A stretch of 18,126 bases of DNA from Phoronis ovalis (GCA_028565635.1 JAOXYB010018805.1:1-18126), one strand, 5' to 3'. Counted from the stretch's first letter, positions 9,601 to 17,546 are shown. The notes: generated by a model from the letters alone, not told the origin. Made by a program: numbers and translations.

Positions 9601-12600
9601 TTTTTAGATCTGATCCAGCTTCTGCTAGCAACTTCACAATCTCGAAATTGTTGTTTTCAATAGCGCACAATATAGAGCTGTTCAGTTCTTTTCCCGATTC
9701 ATTCATATCAGGCACAGCTCCCAATTTAGTGAAGTATTCACAACTTGTGAAATCATACTCATAGACGCATTCACGTAGCCTTTTGCTTATCCTTGCAACT
9801 AAGTACTCTACACACCCACGATGGCCTTTTTCTTTTGCAATCGACAAACAGGACTCATTTTGAGTATTTCGAACTAATATTGCAGTATAATTTTTCTTAT
9901 CCGTTTCTACCAAATAGTTAAGAATATCAGGCTTATCTTGGTTTCGGACAAGCATTCCAGGAACACCTAATGGATCTTGGGTATCTCTTGACACGCCTAT
10001 ATTAGCCCCAAATTCATGAAGAGTTTGCACTCGCTCAAGCGTTTCCTTTTCGATCGCATCCCAGACCATATAAGTGGCTCGATTGAAGAAGTTCTTGGCA
10101 ACTATTTTACAGGCCTCGGCTTTTTGAAGATCTACCTGTTTGTCACTGGCGCTTGAAAATAAACCAACCATGTGATCTCTATACTTTTTCTCAAATTCAA
10201 GTGCCGCAGCTGGTCCTGTCTTACCGTCTTTGCTTCGGTACCTAAAAGTAACAACGCTTTCGCAAATATCCAGATATTTTAATAACACACAGCACACATA
10301 ATTTTTTTGTTATTCCGATAAAGAGATTTATCCAGAGTAATATAATGTCGTGTATCATGGGCTTACGATATGCTTGTATGTAGTGTATATTAATGTATGG
10401 TTCGAAATATCAGTACTCTCATTGTTATGCTCATATATCTTACCTTATATCTGCTCCGGCGTGTATAGCTTTCTCAACGTTTATCCAGTTACCATTTTTT
10501 GCAGCATTAAGTAACTCTTCATTTGTCTGTATGTCCCCAATTGGAATCATTTTTATCGGTTTTATGGTTAAATCTGGCAGAGTAACAGGTGGACAAGAAT
10601 CCTTTTCAAGATCATGTCTATCTTGTCGAGTTTCGCTTTGATCGACACATTTATGCGTCAGGTTACCAATGTCTAATTTTTGAAAGATAATTTGAATTGA
10701 TTGCTCTTTCGCTAGTTGTACAGCAGACATACCCTTGTCGTTCGTTTTAGTCTCATCAGCACCATACAAGAGTAACAAAGGTACAATTTCTGATTGATTA
10801 TTCATGACTGCAGTAATCAGCGGTGTGTTACCATCTTCATTATCATCCTTTAGATGGATGTTAGCCCCAATGTCCAAAAGCAGTTGGACCACCTCTTTAT
10901 CTCCTTTTTCGCAGGCAAGAGACAGTGTTGTTGTACCAGCCCAGTTGCCACTGTCCACTCGGTCATTTAACCTTGCGCCATATTCGTATAAAACGATAAT
11001 CATACGAATATTACCTACAAAAAATCAAAACGCAAAACTTACATACGTACAAAGTATATCCGGAAAAAAATACGTGAACTGTTTAAAGAGGTATAAAAGA
11101 GATGCATGTAATGTTTACGTAGTTTAAAAGTCAATGAAGGAACTAAAGTACATTCGCTTTTAAAGAGTAAACCTTAACAATGCCCAAAGCTTAATTACCT
11201 CTATCAACAGCAATTTGCAATGATGTCCATCCTTTCCTATCTCTGGCATACTCAGTTTTCACACGCATAAATTTAGCATTTATATCTACACCACACGTTA
11301 CAAGTTCTTTCACCTTTTCAATGTCATCGTTCAGTACGACTTGAAGCAGTTTTTCTTCTAAAACTTCTTTCAGAATTTCAATCGCTTTCGGTTTTTCATG
11401 TGCTATAAGCATGGTGTAATAAAGCTTTATTGGTATTGTTCTAAATTCAAGATTAAAGATTAAATCTTTTAACGATACTAGTTAGAATCACCTTTAACCG
11501 AACTCATACGTCACAAGATAATCATGCCGCAGCGCCATTTCGCGCAAACAGTCGACAAATTTTAAAGTATTCTTAACACTAACAAAACTTGAAATTAAGA
11601 TACTCTATTTAACGTAATATGCATTATATCCTAATTATAAATGCAACATTATGAAATATCAATACCTTCAGCAAATTTTAAAACTTGCGTATCTTTGCGT
11701 TTTAAATCAGCACCCAACTGAATGATTAATTCCAAAACTGTCTTTACTTCACGTACCACATCCACACCCAGTTCAATGGTTAATGTCTCACCAACTACTG
11801 CAAGATTCATGCTAAGAATTGCAAGTTCCAATGCCCGATGTCCCTGCTGGTTGACGGCTTCTAAATCGGCACTGTGTGATTGAACCAGTTCTTTGATGAA
11901 AGCACTCGGGCAACCGAACTTAATAGCCAACATCACTGGAGTGTTTCCTGAAGACAAGATACTAGTAGTTGAAATTTACTTTCTTTTCTATTTTTTTAAT
12001 TTTAAAAATAACATAGACAATCCAAAATGTTGGAAGGCAAAAGAAATCAACCGGATTTTTTTGCAGCTTGCAATACTTTTGAATTTAACATACAAAAGCA
12101 AAACACAGACAGTATATATACCCTTCCAAAGTCAATTTGATCCCAAGTCAATAATGCACTAGGAATCAGTTTCGGCTAAACCAGGACTAGTGAAATATCC
12201 TTTTAACCCTATTGGACAATGAATCAATTTGCACCGGTATTGCTTAATTGATATGTATGGGTTCACAAACACATACACACACGCACATGCACACACAGAA
12301 ACACACAGACACAGACACAGACACAGACACACATTCACATTCACATACAAATACAAGCACATACACATACCATTTTTGTCGTGACAGTTTGGATTAAAAC
12401 CTTGGACCAACTTTTCCTTTAGGTTTTGTAAATCTATGCTTCCTCCTTCTTCTTCGATTGCTCTCAGCAACTCTTGATTTACAAGAATTTGAATCAAATA
12501 TTTTTCCAGCTCAGGTTCCCTATGACAAAGTATTGGATTGTGACTTTAAAATATGTTCTGATTATAAGCTTACTGACATATGTATTCACTTTTGTTACGG

Positions 12601-15600
12601 CGAAGGAATGCATTACGGTTTTGTTATAGATGAGGGCAATTAGCCGTGATTTGACTAATTGTCACGTAGTAACACCAAAATCCACCGTAAAGCCATTCTT
12701 GTGTAGATAGTATATTCAAGGATTATAACAACTTACTTTGACTAAGCCCAGTCATGTGATGAAGTTGCTATACACTACCTTGGTTCTAACTCTTTGCAAA
12801 GATCAACCACTGATTTTTTTTTCTCCCCTTCTGTCTTCTTCAGGGTTGTCATAGCATTCTAAATATAAATAAATTTAAGCAACCCAGTAAATTAATATTT
12901 TTATTTTCCTAAAACCGTTCATATTTGAATCCTTCATGGACGAAAAATGTACTTGCATCAGGAGTTGTCTAAGACTTAAATTGGGAGAAGTCATTAAAGG
13001 AACTCAAATAAATACGTTAAATCTACTATTTTGTCTTTTTCATGATGTATTTCTTGATTTGAGAAGGTAAACCCAGTGTTGTACACACATTGATAACTAA
13101 CGCAGAATGTTATAACGTGGTGTCAACCTTGTGTCACTGTAATGGCTGGTAAAATGATATAACAATTATTCTTTTATTTCACATAACTAAAACTAATTAC
13201 CAGATTCTCCACCAGTTCTTTTACCATTGGCAAATTTCTATTCATAATGGCAAGGAACAAAACTGCATTACCACTCTGGTCAACATGATTAACATCGATT
13301 CCAATGTCACTGTTAATCGAATTAAAATTAATATGTATGTACATAATTTATTTTTTAATACTGATTATATAAATACTGTACAACAATTAACGTGCATCTT
13401 CACAATGTCAAGGCAATATTCTCACAATATGCTGCTATATTTACGTTCCGGGTCGACGAGGATTGTATACGGACAGACGATCACTCCAGTTGAAGGATGT
13501 TAACGTGTCGTTACAAGGTTCATTATAAATATTTGAACACAAAATAAACATTTCAATAGACATGGTATACCTTAGTCTTCTGAGCTTTCTAATACCATCT
13601 TGCTCCATTGGACAGTTCATTAACAAACGAGTTAGTTGCAAATGCAGATATTTACTGGTTTTTTTATTCCCTTTATCTTCTGCTAGTTTGTGTATTCCAT
13701 ACGATTTGTGTTCGTCACAGCTGTACGTTATGCCCTACAATATACGTATTGTGCCTGGCAGGTATTCTTTAGATACTCCAAATAAATGACAAAGCATAAT
13801 TCATTAATACATTCTCGCTTTTATTTTTACGGAGGTCGCTGCGGTTACTGTTATTCTAGATACATTCAATTGTACAAGATTGTATAAATATCAAATTATA
13901 TTTTCCATGTTCCTGCTTATATTAATTTTTAAAATGACCGCCAGGTGTCATCACTCGTAGAATACCAAATTGTATAGTTATATATGTCTGAATATTAAAC
14001 TAAATCTGATAAAAAGTGTCCCTGTATTATCAGCACACACACGACATCAATATATTTAAAATAATATTTACTTCGAAACTTCTAGGTTCTAGGTTTAGAA
14101 TTAGCTCAACCGAGGCTTTTGCTTCATCATCAGTTTCAGTGGTTGCTGCAAGTTGAATAACACCAACACAGGCAACATTTGGGTTGGCTTGATAGAGGTC
14201 TCCACCTGTTACATAAAATAAATATAAAATATTGATTTCTCTGATCATGACTATGTACGTGTTAGTATGAATAATGTATAAGGCCCGTAAACAAGCAGTA
14301 CTGTGCGCATGTACGAGCTGTTCCAAAATATGTAATTTATAAATATTTATTAAAATGAAAGGTTTTTCGTAAAAAATGTACTTCTTATTGCTGAATTTAT
14401 ATGCACAGATGACAGATTATACAAATTTTCTATTACTTCTACTGACCGATTCTTGCATACATGTATCATCATGTCATAATGCGATGTAATCCATTTTAAG
14501 TTAATCTGTTTTTACCTGCTTTGTGTAGTTCTTCTAAACGTTTTACTAAACCTTGATTTGCCGCTTCAACCACCAATTTGTTTAGTTCAACTCTCAGACA
14601 ATCGATCACCTGTTGGTATTCGTTAGCTTTTGCTGTCTGAAAAGTTCGCAATTGTAAATCCATGTTCTCAGTTGCGATCTACAAGGCAAGCGTTACTTAA
14701 TGTAGGGGTGTAATCATCTGCTATAAGGAAGCTGCATAGAAAATTCTTCTATTTTCTTTGTTTTTGTTTCCAGACGGAAAAACAGTCAAAAAGTGATGAT
14801 TCTCTCTGGTTGCGTACAGTGTGATTTACCCAGTTGCTCACCAGGTTATATCCAGTCAACCATTGTAAATGTATGCAATGATATTTATACACTGGTAGAA
14901 ATAAACTACACAAGTACTTTCATAGTTTATGTTTTAAAGACATGATCGAAAGCTTTAATTGTTTACAGTTTTTCCTGTAGCTATATCCCCTCTGCTTTTT
15001 TGTTGTCTTTTAACATTTTCTACTAACCTGAAGACAAGTTTTTTCTTTGACGACACACGTCACCTTGCCTTTATTTCTCAGGTGTTTTTGAAAATCTGCC
15101 AACTTGCCATTAGAAGCAGCTTTCCAAAGATCTAAAAAAATATTCCATTCGAAGTAATCTCAAAAAAATGTTCTTTAAAAACCTTTATCCGTAAAATCAT
15201 CGTGCGTTTAATTGTATGCATTGCCTAATAGGCGTGCAACAATGTTTTTACGCTGTATTAATAGGTCACGGGACAAGTACTGAGGCAATTTTGGGTAGAA
15301 ATATATTGAAATTCGAAAGATTATAAAAAGTCAAAAACGACTTAACCTGTTTTTTTTTAAGTTTATGCGTCAAGAAAGAGTCAACAAAAACTGAGTCAAA
15401 AACATTTTAAAAATTATTATCTTTTGAACAAATCAAAATTTCAAAATTCTGAGCTGCCTTGTACAATAATATTACTTAAAGAATATCTGTGAAAAGTTTC
15501 AACTAGATAGGTTAATTGTGGGTTTTTATAATTATATTCTTTTAAACAGATAAAACTATATTACAAATATAGAAAATCTTTGAGTTCTATTCTTTTCAAA

Positions 15601-17283
15601 AACGCATGTGTTTTTGTTTGTCTGTCTAAATTTGGCTACAAAATGTGAGTGATTCATTTAAGTGGATACTCGCCACCTTAATAAACTTTCCGCCGCTTAC
15701 AGTACAACATTTACGTTAAGGCGTAATATGTTATTGTCATAGTAACTTTGTTTAGATTTGTGATTAATTATGAGCTAGGCAAGTTTCACTTTCGTGTTAC
15801 TATCACGGATATGTGTATTTAAAATCCTAATTTTGGATAAATGTATTTCGACTCTACTTCGTTTGCAGATCTGTTTTCCGTTAACATAGACTGTATAGTA
15901 CAAAGTAGCTTTTGGCTGTAAAGGTGTGTCAGTCGATAGTTCTTAAGAAAAGATAGAAAGGCATGGAGAGGAGTGTTTATAACTGCCCGCACAATTAAAA
16001 AACTTTGCGGTTAAATCAAAAAACTATGTAGTTTTTAGCAATTTGTTGTCCATTTGTATTTCTAGTTCGACAGTCACTCAACCTTTGTCACATGACTCCA
16101 TATCACTGGACTGCAAAAATGTAACTTTTGTGGATTGCTTGATATTAGTATCTTTACAAAGTTACGGAATCGCAACTATTTACGGAATTGTAACTTTACT
16201 CTATTTCCGACAGCAGGCCCGAGATTTGAACAGTAGTCCCCCAGTAATATTAGAATATACCCTCTATATTTTTTATATGGTTAGTGTAAAAGTACACTAT
16301 TTATATTCTGAAATAGTATGATTCGTACAGTATGTTTCGTTGATCTCTAAGAGATATCACCATGATAGGGAAACTTGGATGCCATGAATCACATGTTACT
16401 AGTTGCATTTATGAAACTTGGCTAGCTATCATGTACTACTATCTATAGGACACTGCACTACCCATCAAGGCCCAAAAAAACATTTTTTTTAAAACAAAAT
16501 TGCTATATTAAAACAGTTCAAAAATATTTTCAAATATCTTAAGGTTCCATTTTTCTGATTCATTTTTTCACAAAAAATGGTTTTAGAAGTAAAAAACACA
16601 ATTTATATGCGTTACGACTTACTTTATAGTTTATTCATTTCTTTGTAGTTGGAATAAAAGTACATTGCACTATATTACAGATATTGTTTGGAATATATAC
16701 AACAAATACAATTGGAAGTTTAGAAAACCACAGTAAAAACGACCAAGAAAGGTACAACCGAACATGTCTTTAAATGTAAAGAAAACCAAAACAAAGCCAT
16801 ATCATAAACTTATACTTGAGGTTTATTCTATAAAAACACGACAATAAAACAGTAATTCCTGAAAATTGGCAGAAACAGATTCGAAAAGAGAACTATACAA
16901 GAGAACTGTATTATCATCAGTAGAAAATGAAGCTCAACTAAGTATGAATATGCGACATTAGTTTTACCAGTAGTACATGTGCATTCAATTTCGCATTATT
17001 TGTAAATAACATTTTGTTGATGTTCATTAATAATTTTTTTATTACTAACAAATATACCGTAGAAGTTCTTTGACTTTCGAATAAAAGCCCAGTCACAAAT
17101 AACTTTTTTCTTAAACTATGACGAAGTATCGGCAAGATTAATATGTTACAATAAAGCAAGAAGCATTCTATACATAACATTTGCTTCGGATGTTAAAAGG
17201 GCTGTTTTCTACATAAACGCTCAATCACATCGAAGTGCAACACATCTAAAACAAAATTGTAACTTACCTTCGTCAACACCCAT
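477..17283 (-). CDS. Large ankyrin-repeat protein with coiled coil and unassigned C-terminal region, 21 exons, 1698 aa
   Basis: This is a spliced minus-strand gene. Joining 21 exons (listed separately) gives 5097 nt including the stop, with no internal stop and consistent phases at all 20 GT-AG introns. Aa 5-230 and 258-1117 are ankyrin repeats; clear ones lie near aa 298-345, 441-485, 495-528, 529-560, 750-790, 830-870 and 1010-1115, with motifs such as NGNTPVMLAI, GNTPLITAVM and DGKTPLKLAEDAGW. Aa 1118-1340 are charged and helical with a coiled coil. Aa 1341-1698 match no family I recognise. Ankyrin repeats bind protein partners, so an intracellular scaffold or sensor role is likely; no signal peptide or membrane helix is visible and the ligand is unknown. 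The start is the first ATG downstream of a TATA box, with purine at -3 and G at +4. The core is very secure. Least certain are exon 1 (16 nt), the exon 18/19 junction and whether the 479-477 stop is the true end. A split into two genes is possible but not suggested by the phases. Confidence 0.85.
656..1196. other. Intron 20, carries element A
   Basis: A 541-bp intron with element A in its centre and otherwise AT-rich sequence. It has no gene. Confidence 0.65.
827..953. mobile_element. Foldback/MITE-like element A in intron 20
   Basis: The ends are inverted: atgtcaattaagtttgttcc at the left matches the reverse complement of the right end with one mismatch, and the match continues into T/A runs. 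Total length is 127 bp. The flanks aaagaaca (819-826) and aaggaaca (955-962) resemble an imperfect 8-bp target duplication, as hAT-type elements leave. There is no coding capacity. Confidence 0.6.
1197..1533 (-). CDS. Exon 20, aa 1528-1639, Tyr-rich unassigned region
   Basis: The acceptor is TTCATTCAG and the donor is strong (GAAG|GTGAGT). After a Ser/Thr-rich start it gives alternating hydrophobic and polar residues with many Tyr (VYANVYVREN, WEDIGYYYGTKD, KKQYYAYDDKG), which looks like beta strand, then an amphipathic helix. I recognise no family. It ends in phase 1. Confidence 0.9.
1808..1942. mobile_element. Foldback/MITE-like element B in intron 19
   Basis: Arms 1823-1860 and 1890-1926 are inverted copies of about 37-38 bp with only a few differences (two substitutions and one length change), separated by a 29-bp loop. 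A weaker match (gctattc / ggatagc with gaps) extends the palindrome to 1808-1942. It forms a long hairpin and has no open frame. Confidence 0.65.
1991..2467. mobile_element. Foldback/MITE-like element C in intron 19
   Basis: Left arm 1991-2018 and right arm 2440-2467 match over 28 bp with one mismatch. The similarity continues inward to about 2070 and 2400, broken by about 10 extra bases near 2031-2042 in the left arm. The 330-bp centre is unique and non-coding. It starts about 50 bp from element B. Confidence 0.7.
2563..2789 (-). CDS. Exon 19, aa 1452-1527, unassigned helical region
   Basis: The acceptor TTGACACAG is the only AG in the area that gives the phase required by exon 18. The donor is ATAAAG|GTACAT. 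It encodes ELFGCYCSAWVIHGFLSD and a Leu/Ala-rich helix (GTKIAHILLKLAG). The open frame extends upstream of this acceptor without a usable splice site, so that extension is read as intron. Confidence 0.8.
2996..3185 (-). CDS. Exon 18, aa 1389-1451, unassigned helical region
   Basis: The acceptor is TTCACTTCAG and the donor GAGAG|GTATAA. It encodes helical sequence with aromatic and hydrophobic residues (DRLDMWAVHSELDHVITNAA, YRLTMFYQVQL) unlike the ankyrin part. It ends in phase 1. Confidence 0.85.
3186..3561. other. Intron 17, unremarkable
   Basis: A 376-bp intron with no repeats, RNA genes or reading frames of note. Confidence 0.6.
3562..3705 (-). CDS. Exon 17, aa 1341-1388
   Basis: The acceptor is CTTTTTTCAG. 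The donor is AAAAGT|GTAACG; the alternative donor two bases earlier leads to a stop in exon 18, so it is excluded. It encodes a polar, possibly disordered stretch (NKETDKQDQNETKIRLHTVS) with no family match. It is symmetric phase 0-0. Confidence 0.82.
3706..4529. other. Intron 16, no gene seen
   Basis: An 824-bp AT-rich intron. A stretch near 4091-4140 resembles one in intron 13 (8296-8358), possibly two decayed copies of one dispersed repeat. Confidence 0.55.
4530..4688 (-). CDS. Exon 16, aa 1288-1340, basic helical segment
   Basis: The acceptor is TTTCTTATAG and the donor TTAAG|GTAATA. It is open over 53 codons in the required frame and encodes a basic helix (ERKQRTVTEKQKAIQIFKKN) followed by KIDSYLINIK. 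It is symmetric phase 0-0 and follows a 2.2 kb intron. Confidence 0.85.
4689..6886. other. Intron 15, no gene seen
   Basis: A 2198-bp AT-rich intron, the largest in the gene. Its only notable contents are the donor-copy repeats at its 5' end (6697-6886) and a 98-codon plus-strand frame (5407-5703) without recognisable motifs and without an ATG start. It links phase 0 to phase 0, so a missed symmetric exon is possible. Confidence 0.55.
6697..6890. repeat. Tandem repeats copying the exon 15 donor
   Basis: Three copies of a unit of about 45 bp (from tatcaga to ctgtacttgt) start near 6697, 6778 and 6843. The donor decamer (ctgtacttgt on the plus strand, ACAAGTACAG on the gene strand) occurs four times, at 6731, 6755, 6814 and 6881; the last is the real donor. 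Short aattataagc units lie between. Confidence 0.85.
6887..7063 (-). CDS. Exon 15, aa 1229-1287, coiled coil
   Basis: The acceptor is TTATTGAAG and the donor CAACAA|GTACAG. The 59 codons are almost entirely charged helix with heptad-like spacing (VAKLQEDISDHLQDTSKRKK, ELDKKMEEI), so a coiled coil is very likely. The exon is symmetric (phase 0 at both ends) and lies between two sets of tandem duplications, one of which repeats its donor site. Confidence 0.9.
7064..7510. other. Intron 14
   Basis: A 447-bp intron that carries the 41-bp tandem duplication near its acceptor. Nothing else stands out. Confidence 0.65.
7093..7174. repeat. 41-bp tandem duplication upstream of the exon 15 acceptor
   Basis: 7093-7133 and 7134-7174 are identical except for one base (aacaggtc / aacagatc). 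In gene orientation the pair lies 30-110 nt upstream of the exon 15 acceptor, where a branch point is expected. Confidence 0.9.
7511..7629 (-). CDS. Exon 14, aa 1189-1228
   Basis: The acceptor is GGCATGTAG and the donor AAAAGG|GTAATA. It encodes a 40-residue amphipathic segment (RILDGFLDALEKILTGINMD) that links the repeats to the coiled coil. It ends in phase 0. Confidence 0.85.
7630..8457. other. Intron 13, contains foldback element D
   Basis: An 828-bp intron. Besides element D (7981-8265) it is AT-rich and unremarkable, with the possible dispersed-repeat stretch at 8296-8358. Confidence 0.6.
7981..8265. mobile_element. Foldback/MITE-like element D in intron 13
   Basis: The left end (7981-8010, ctactattataacc then tttattacccg) is the inverse of the right end (8238-8265) with two small differences, and weaker similarity continues about 10 bp inward. 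Length is 285 bp, with no coding capacity. The ends differ from those of elements A, B and C. Confidence 0.6.
8458..8670 (-). CDS. Exon 13, aa 1118-1188, last ankyrin-like helices
   Basis: The acceptor is TTCATTACAG and the donor TCAG|GTTAAT. It encodes RRELLTAVRKAKIGIIKQFI, an ankyrin-like helix pair that may cap the stack, then amphipathic helices rich in Glu/Leu (EAELLQAEEIRVMLENHLRE). It ends in phase 1. Confidence 0.92.
8866..10241 (-). CDS. Exon 12, aa 659-1117, ankyrin core
   Basis: The acceptor is TTACTTTTAG and the donor GAAG|GTACAA. This exon is 1376 nt long, more than twice the next largest. After HAGADIRYRSKDGKTG (joined across the exon 11/12 splice) it carries many degenerate ankyrin units (ESCLSIAKEKGHRGCVEYLV, NNNFEIVKLLAEAGSDL, RTGNFGIVHYLLSRGGSI) and ends with a clear one (DGKTPLKLAEDAGWKIVAEF). 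Several repeats have lost the TPLH motif but keep the helix-turn-helix pattern. It ends in phase 1. Confidence 0.95.
10444..11014 (-). CDS. Exon 11, aa 469-658, ankyrin repeats and linker
   Basis: The acceptor is TTTTGTAG and the donor ATAAG|GTAAGA. It holds the best-conserved repeats of the protein (TTTLSLACEKGDKEVVQLLL; DGNTPLITAVMNNQSEIV; DKGMSAVQLAKEQ), then a Pro/Asp-rich linker at about aa 585-630 without repeat character, then ELLNAAKNGNWINVEKAIHA, which opens the next repeat series. Confidence 0.95.
11199..11402 (-). CDS. Exon 10, aa 401-468, ankyrin repeats
   Basis: The acceptor is GCTTATAG and the donor AGAG|GTAATT. It contains LLQVVLNDDIEKVKELVTCG then VDINAK and GWTSLQIAVDRG, canonical ankyrin features. 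The last repeat continues into exon 11. Confidence 0.93.
11666..11947 (-). CDS. Exon 9, aa 307-400, ankyrin repeats
   Basis: The acceptor is TCTTCAG and the donor GAAG|GTATTG. It completes DKNGNTPVMLAIKFG and then carries two further units (QQGHRALELAILSMN; VLELIIQLGADLKRKD). It ends in phase 1. Confidence 0.93.
11948..12370. other. Intron 8
   Basis: A 423-bp intron: the first 107 nt in gene orientation are the TG-rich microsatellite, the rest AT-rich with a T-rich tract near the acceptor. A frame running from exon 8 into the microsatellite is read-through, not coding. Confidence 0.65.
12264..12370. repeat. CA/TG-rich microsatellite abutting the exon 8 donor
   Basis: Imperfect CA repeats with a cacaga core (about 12300-12330) read as TG-rich RNA on the gene strand. 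They begin immediately at the exon 8 donor, so the first 100 nt of intron 8 are UG-rich. UG repeats are known binding sites of splicing regulators such as TDP-43 and CELF proteins. Confidence 0.9.
12371..12519 (-). CDS. Exon 8, aa 257-306
   Basis: The acceptor is TTTGTCATAG and the donor AATG|GTATGT. It encodes ELLRAIEEEGGSIDLQNLK and ends CHDKNG, the first turn of an ankyrin repeat that exon 9 completes. The upstream in-frame stretch from the acceptor (REPELEKYL) fixes the exon start. The intron begins directly with a TG-rich microsatellite. Confidence 0.85.
12779..12858 (-). CDS. Exon 7, aa 231-256, Lys-rich linker
   Basis: The acceptor is ATATTTAG and the donor CCAAG|GTAGTG. This 80-nt exon encodes a Lys/Glu-rich linker (KKTEGEKKKSVVDLCKELEP) between the first and second ankyrin blocks. 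The donor is the weakest of the early ones, but the phase 2 ending fits exon 8. Confidence 0.8.
13201..13309 (-). CDS. Exon 6, aa 194-230, ankyrin repeat
   Basis: The acceptor is GATTAACAG and the donor TCTG|GTAATT. The reading includes GIDVNHVDQSGNAVLFLAI, a near-canonical D-x-x-G-N-x-x-L-x-x-A ankyrin unit, followed by a second helix. It ends in phase 0. Confidence 0.9.
13571..13734 (-). CDS. Exon 5, aa 140-193
   Basis: The acceptor is ATTGTAG and the donor CTAAG|GTATAC. KSYGIHKLAEDKGNKKTSKY has the helix-loop-helix pattern of a degenerate ankyrin repeat. A basic run (RKLRRL) follows. The exon ends in phase 2, sharing a Ser codon with exon 6. Confidence 0.87.
14072..14205 (-). CDS. Exon 4, aa 95-139, ankyrin repeat
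   Basis: The acceptor is GTAACAG and the donor TCGAA|GTAAAT. The exon completes the HKAGG turn begun in exon 3, then gives VGVIQLAATTETDDEAKASV, a degenerate repeat with an insertion between its helices. It ends in phase 0. Confidence 0.87.
14516..14678 (-). CDS. Exon 3, aa 41-94, helical ankyrin-type segment
   Basis: The acceptor is CCTTGTAG and the donor GCAG|GTAAAA. The 163-nt exon encodes a charged, heptad-like helical stretch followed by VEAANQGLVKRLEELHKAG, a recognisable ankyrin helix-turn-helix. It ends in phase 1. Confidence 0.88.
15028..15131 (-). CDS. Exon 2, aa 6-40
   Basis: The exon lies between TTTTTTTAG and CAG|GTTAGT. It completes the exon 1 codon to Asp and then reads DLWKAASNGKLADF, a typical first ankyrin helix pair. 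It ends in phase 0 and is open over its full 104 nt in the required frame. Confidence 0.85.
15132..17267. other. Intron 1, no gene seen
   Basis: A 2136-bp first intron in AT-rich sequence with A/T runs (15340-15420, 16460-16600) and a few short palindromes. Reading frames on both strands are short and low in complexity. First introns often hold regulatory sites, but I can point to none here. Confidence 0.6.
17268..17283 (-). CDS. Exon 1 (coding part), aa 1-5 plus one base
   Basis: A 16-nt coding exon starts at the ATG and ends at a strong donor (GAAG|GTAAGT). It encodes MGVDE and passes phase 1 to exon 2. The ATG context (G at -3, G at +4) is favourable, and no other ATG lies between the predicted start of transcription and this one. 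The second-residue Gly is not followed by Ser/Thr at position 6, so N-myristoylation is not supported. Confidence 0.7.
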
Positions 17284-17417
17284 TCCGATTTTTATTAAAC
17301 AGATGAAGTTGTACTTTCGTAGGCTATAGGAGCGAATGAAAATACTGGAAAAATTTTGAGCAACTTCACTAATGCACGAGTTACGCTTTTTCACGTATCG
17401 TCAATCTTTGTTAGTAC

Positions 17418-17425
17418 TATATATA
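17418..17425 (-). promoter_or_regulatory. Probable TATA box
   Basis: On the minus strand this reads TATATATA followed by G, 135 bp upstream of the ATG. Transcription would then start near 17388-17396, leaving a 5' UTR of about 105-115 nt with no upstream ATG. The surrounding DNA is AT-rich, so the match alone is weak; its position relative to exon 1 is what supports it. Confidence 0.5.
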
Positions 17426-17513
17426 CATGTGGCATAAGGTCACAATTGATGTAACCGCAGCGGTGGCGCAAAGGCTGGCCGTGGAGGAAGTAGTGCATTG
17501 TTTGCTTTTGTTT

Positions 17514-17546
17514 GAAAGTGAAACCACTGTGAAAGAGATTGAAATT
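17514..17546. promoter_or_regulatory. ISRE/IRF-type motif cluster upstream of the gene
   Basis: GAAAGTGAAACC at 17514-17525 (GGTTTCACTTTC on the gene's strand) is a perfect match to the GAAANNGAAA core bound by interferon regulatory factors. Two more GAAA half-sites follow within 21 bp. It lies about 90 bp upstream of the TATA box and about 230 bp upstream of the ATG. IRF family members are known in molluscs and other invertebrates. A single match of this kind is expected by chance about once in a window of this size, so function is unproven. Confidence 0.4.

Larger units (their letters stand above)
12859..15027. other. Introns 2-6, unremarkable
   Basis: The introns between exons 2 and 7 (14679-15027, 14206-14515, 13735-14071, 13310-13570, 12859-13200) are 260-350 bp each and AT-rich. 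I see no repeats or genes in them. Confidence 0.6.

Noticed and set aside
12159-12370. Continuation of the exon 8 frame through the microsatellite
   Set aside because: The Cys/Val/Leu-rich reading is a translated TG repeat. The donor GTATGT and the perfect fit of exon 9 (DKNG joined to NTPVML) show that it is intron.
16205-16230. tRNA-like B-box (GTTCAAATC on the minus strand)
   Set aside because: The flanking bases do not form a T stem, and no A-box is present at the required distance; neither a tRNA nor a tRNA-derived SINE is supported.
16043-16321. 92-codon plus-strand frame in intron 1
   Set aside because: Low-complexity hydrophobic reading of AT-rich DNA, without a family signature or supporting exon structure.
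17268-17283. N-myristoylation of the protein (starts Met-Gly)
   Set aside because: Position 6 is Asp rather than Ser/Thr and acidic residues follow, which does not fit the usual myristoylation pattern.
477-17283. Bacterial endosymbiont origin of the ankyrin gene
   Set aside because: Twenty spliceosomal introns, MITE-like insertions and a TATA/poly(A) layout show a resident animal gene. Ancient transfer of a domain cannot be excluded but nothing here shows it.
17465-17475. A-box-like sequence tggcgcaaagg
   Set aside because: No B-box follows within 90 bp and no cloverleaf can be formed.
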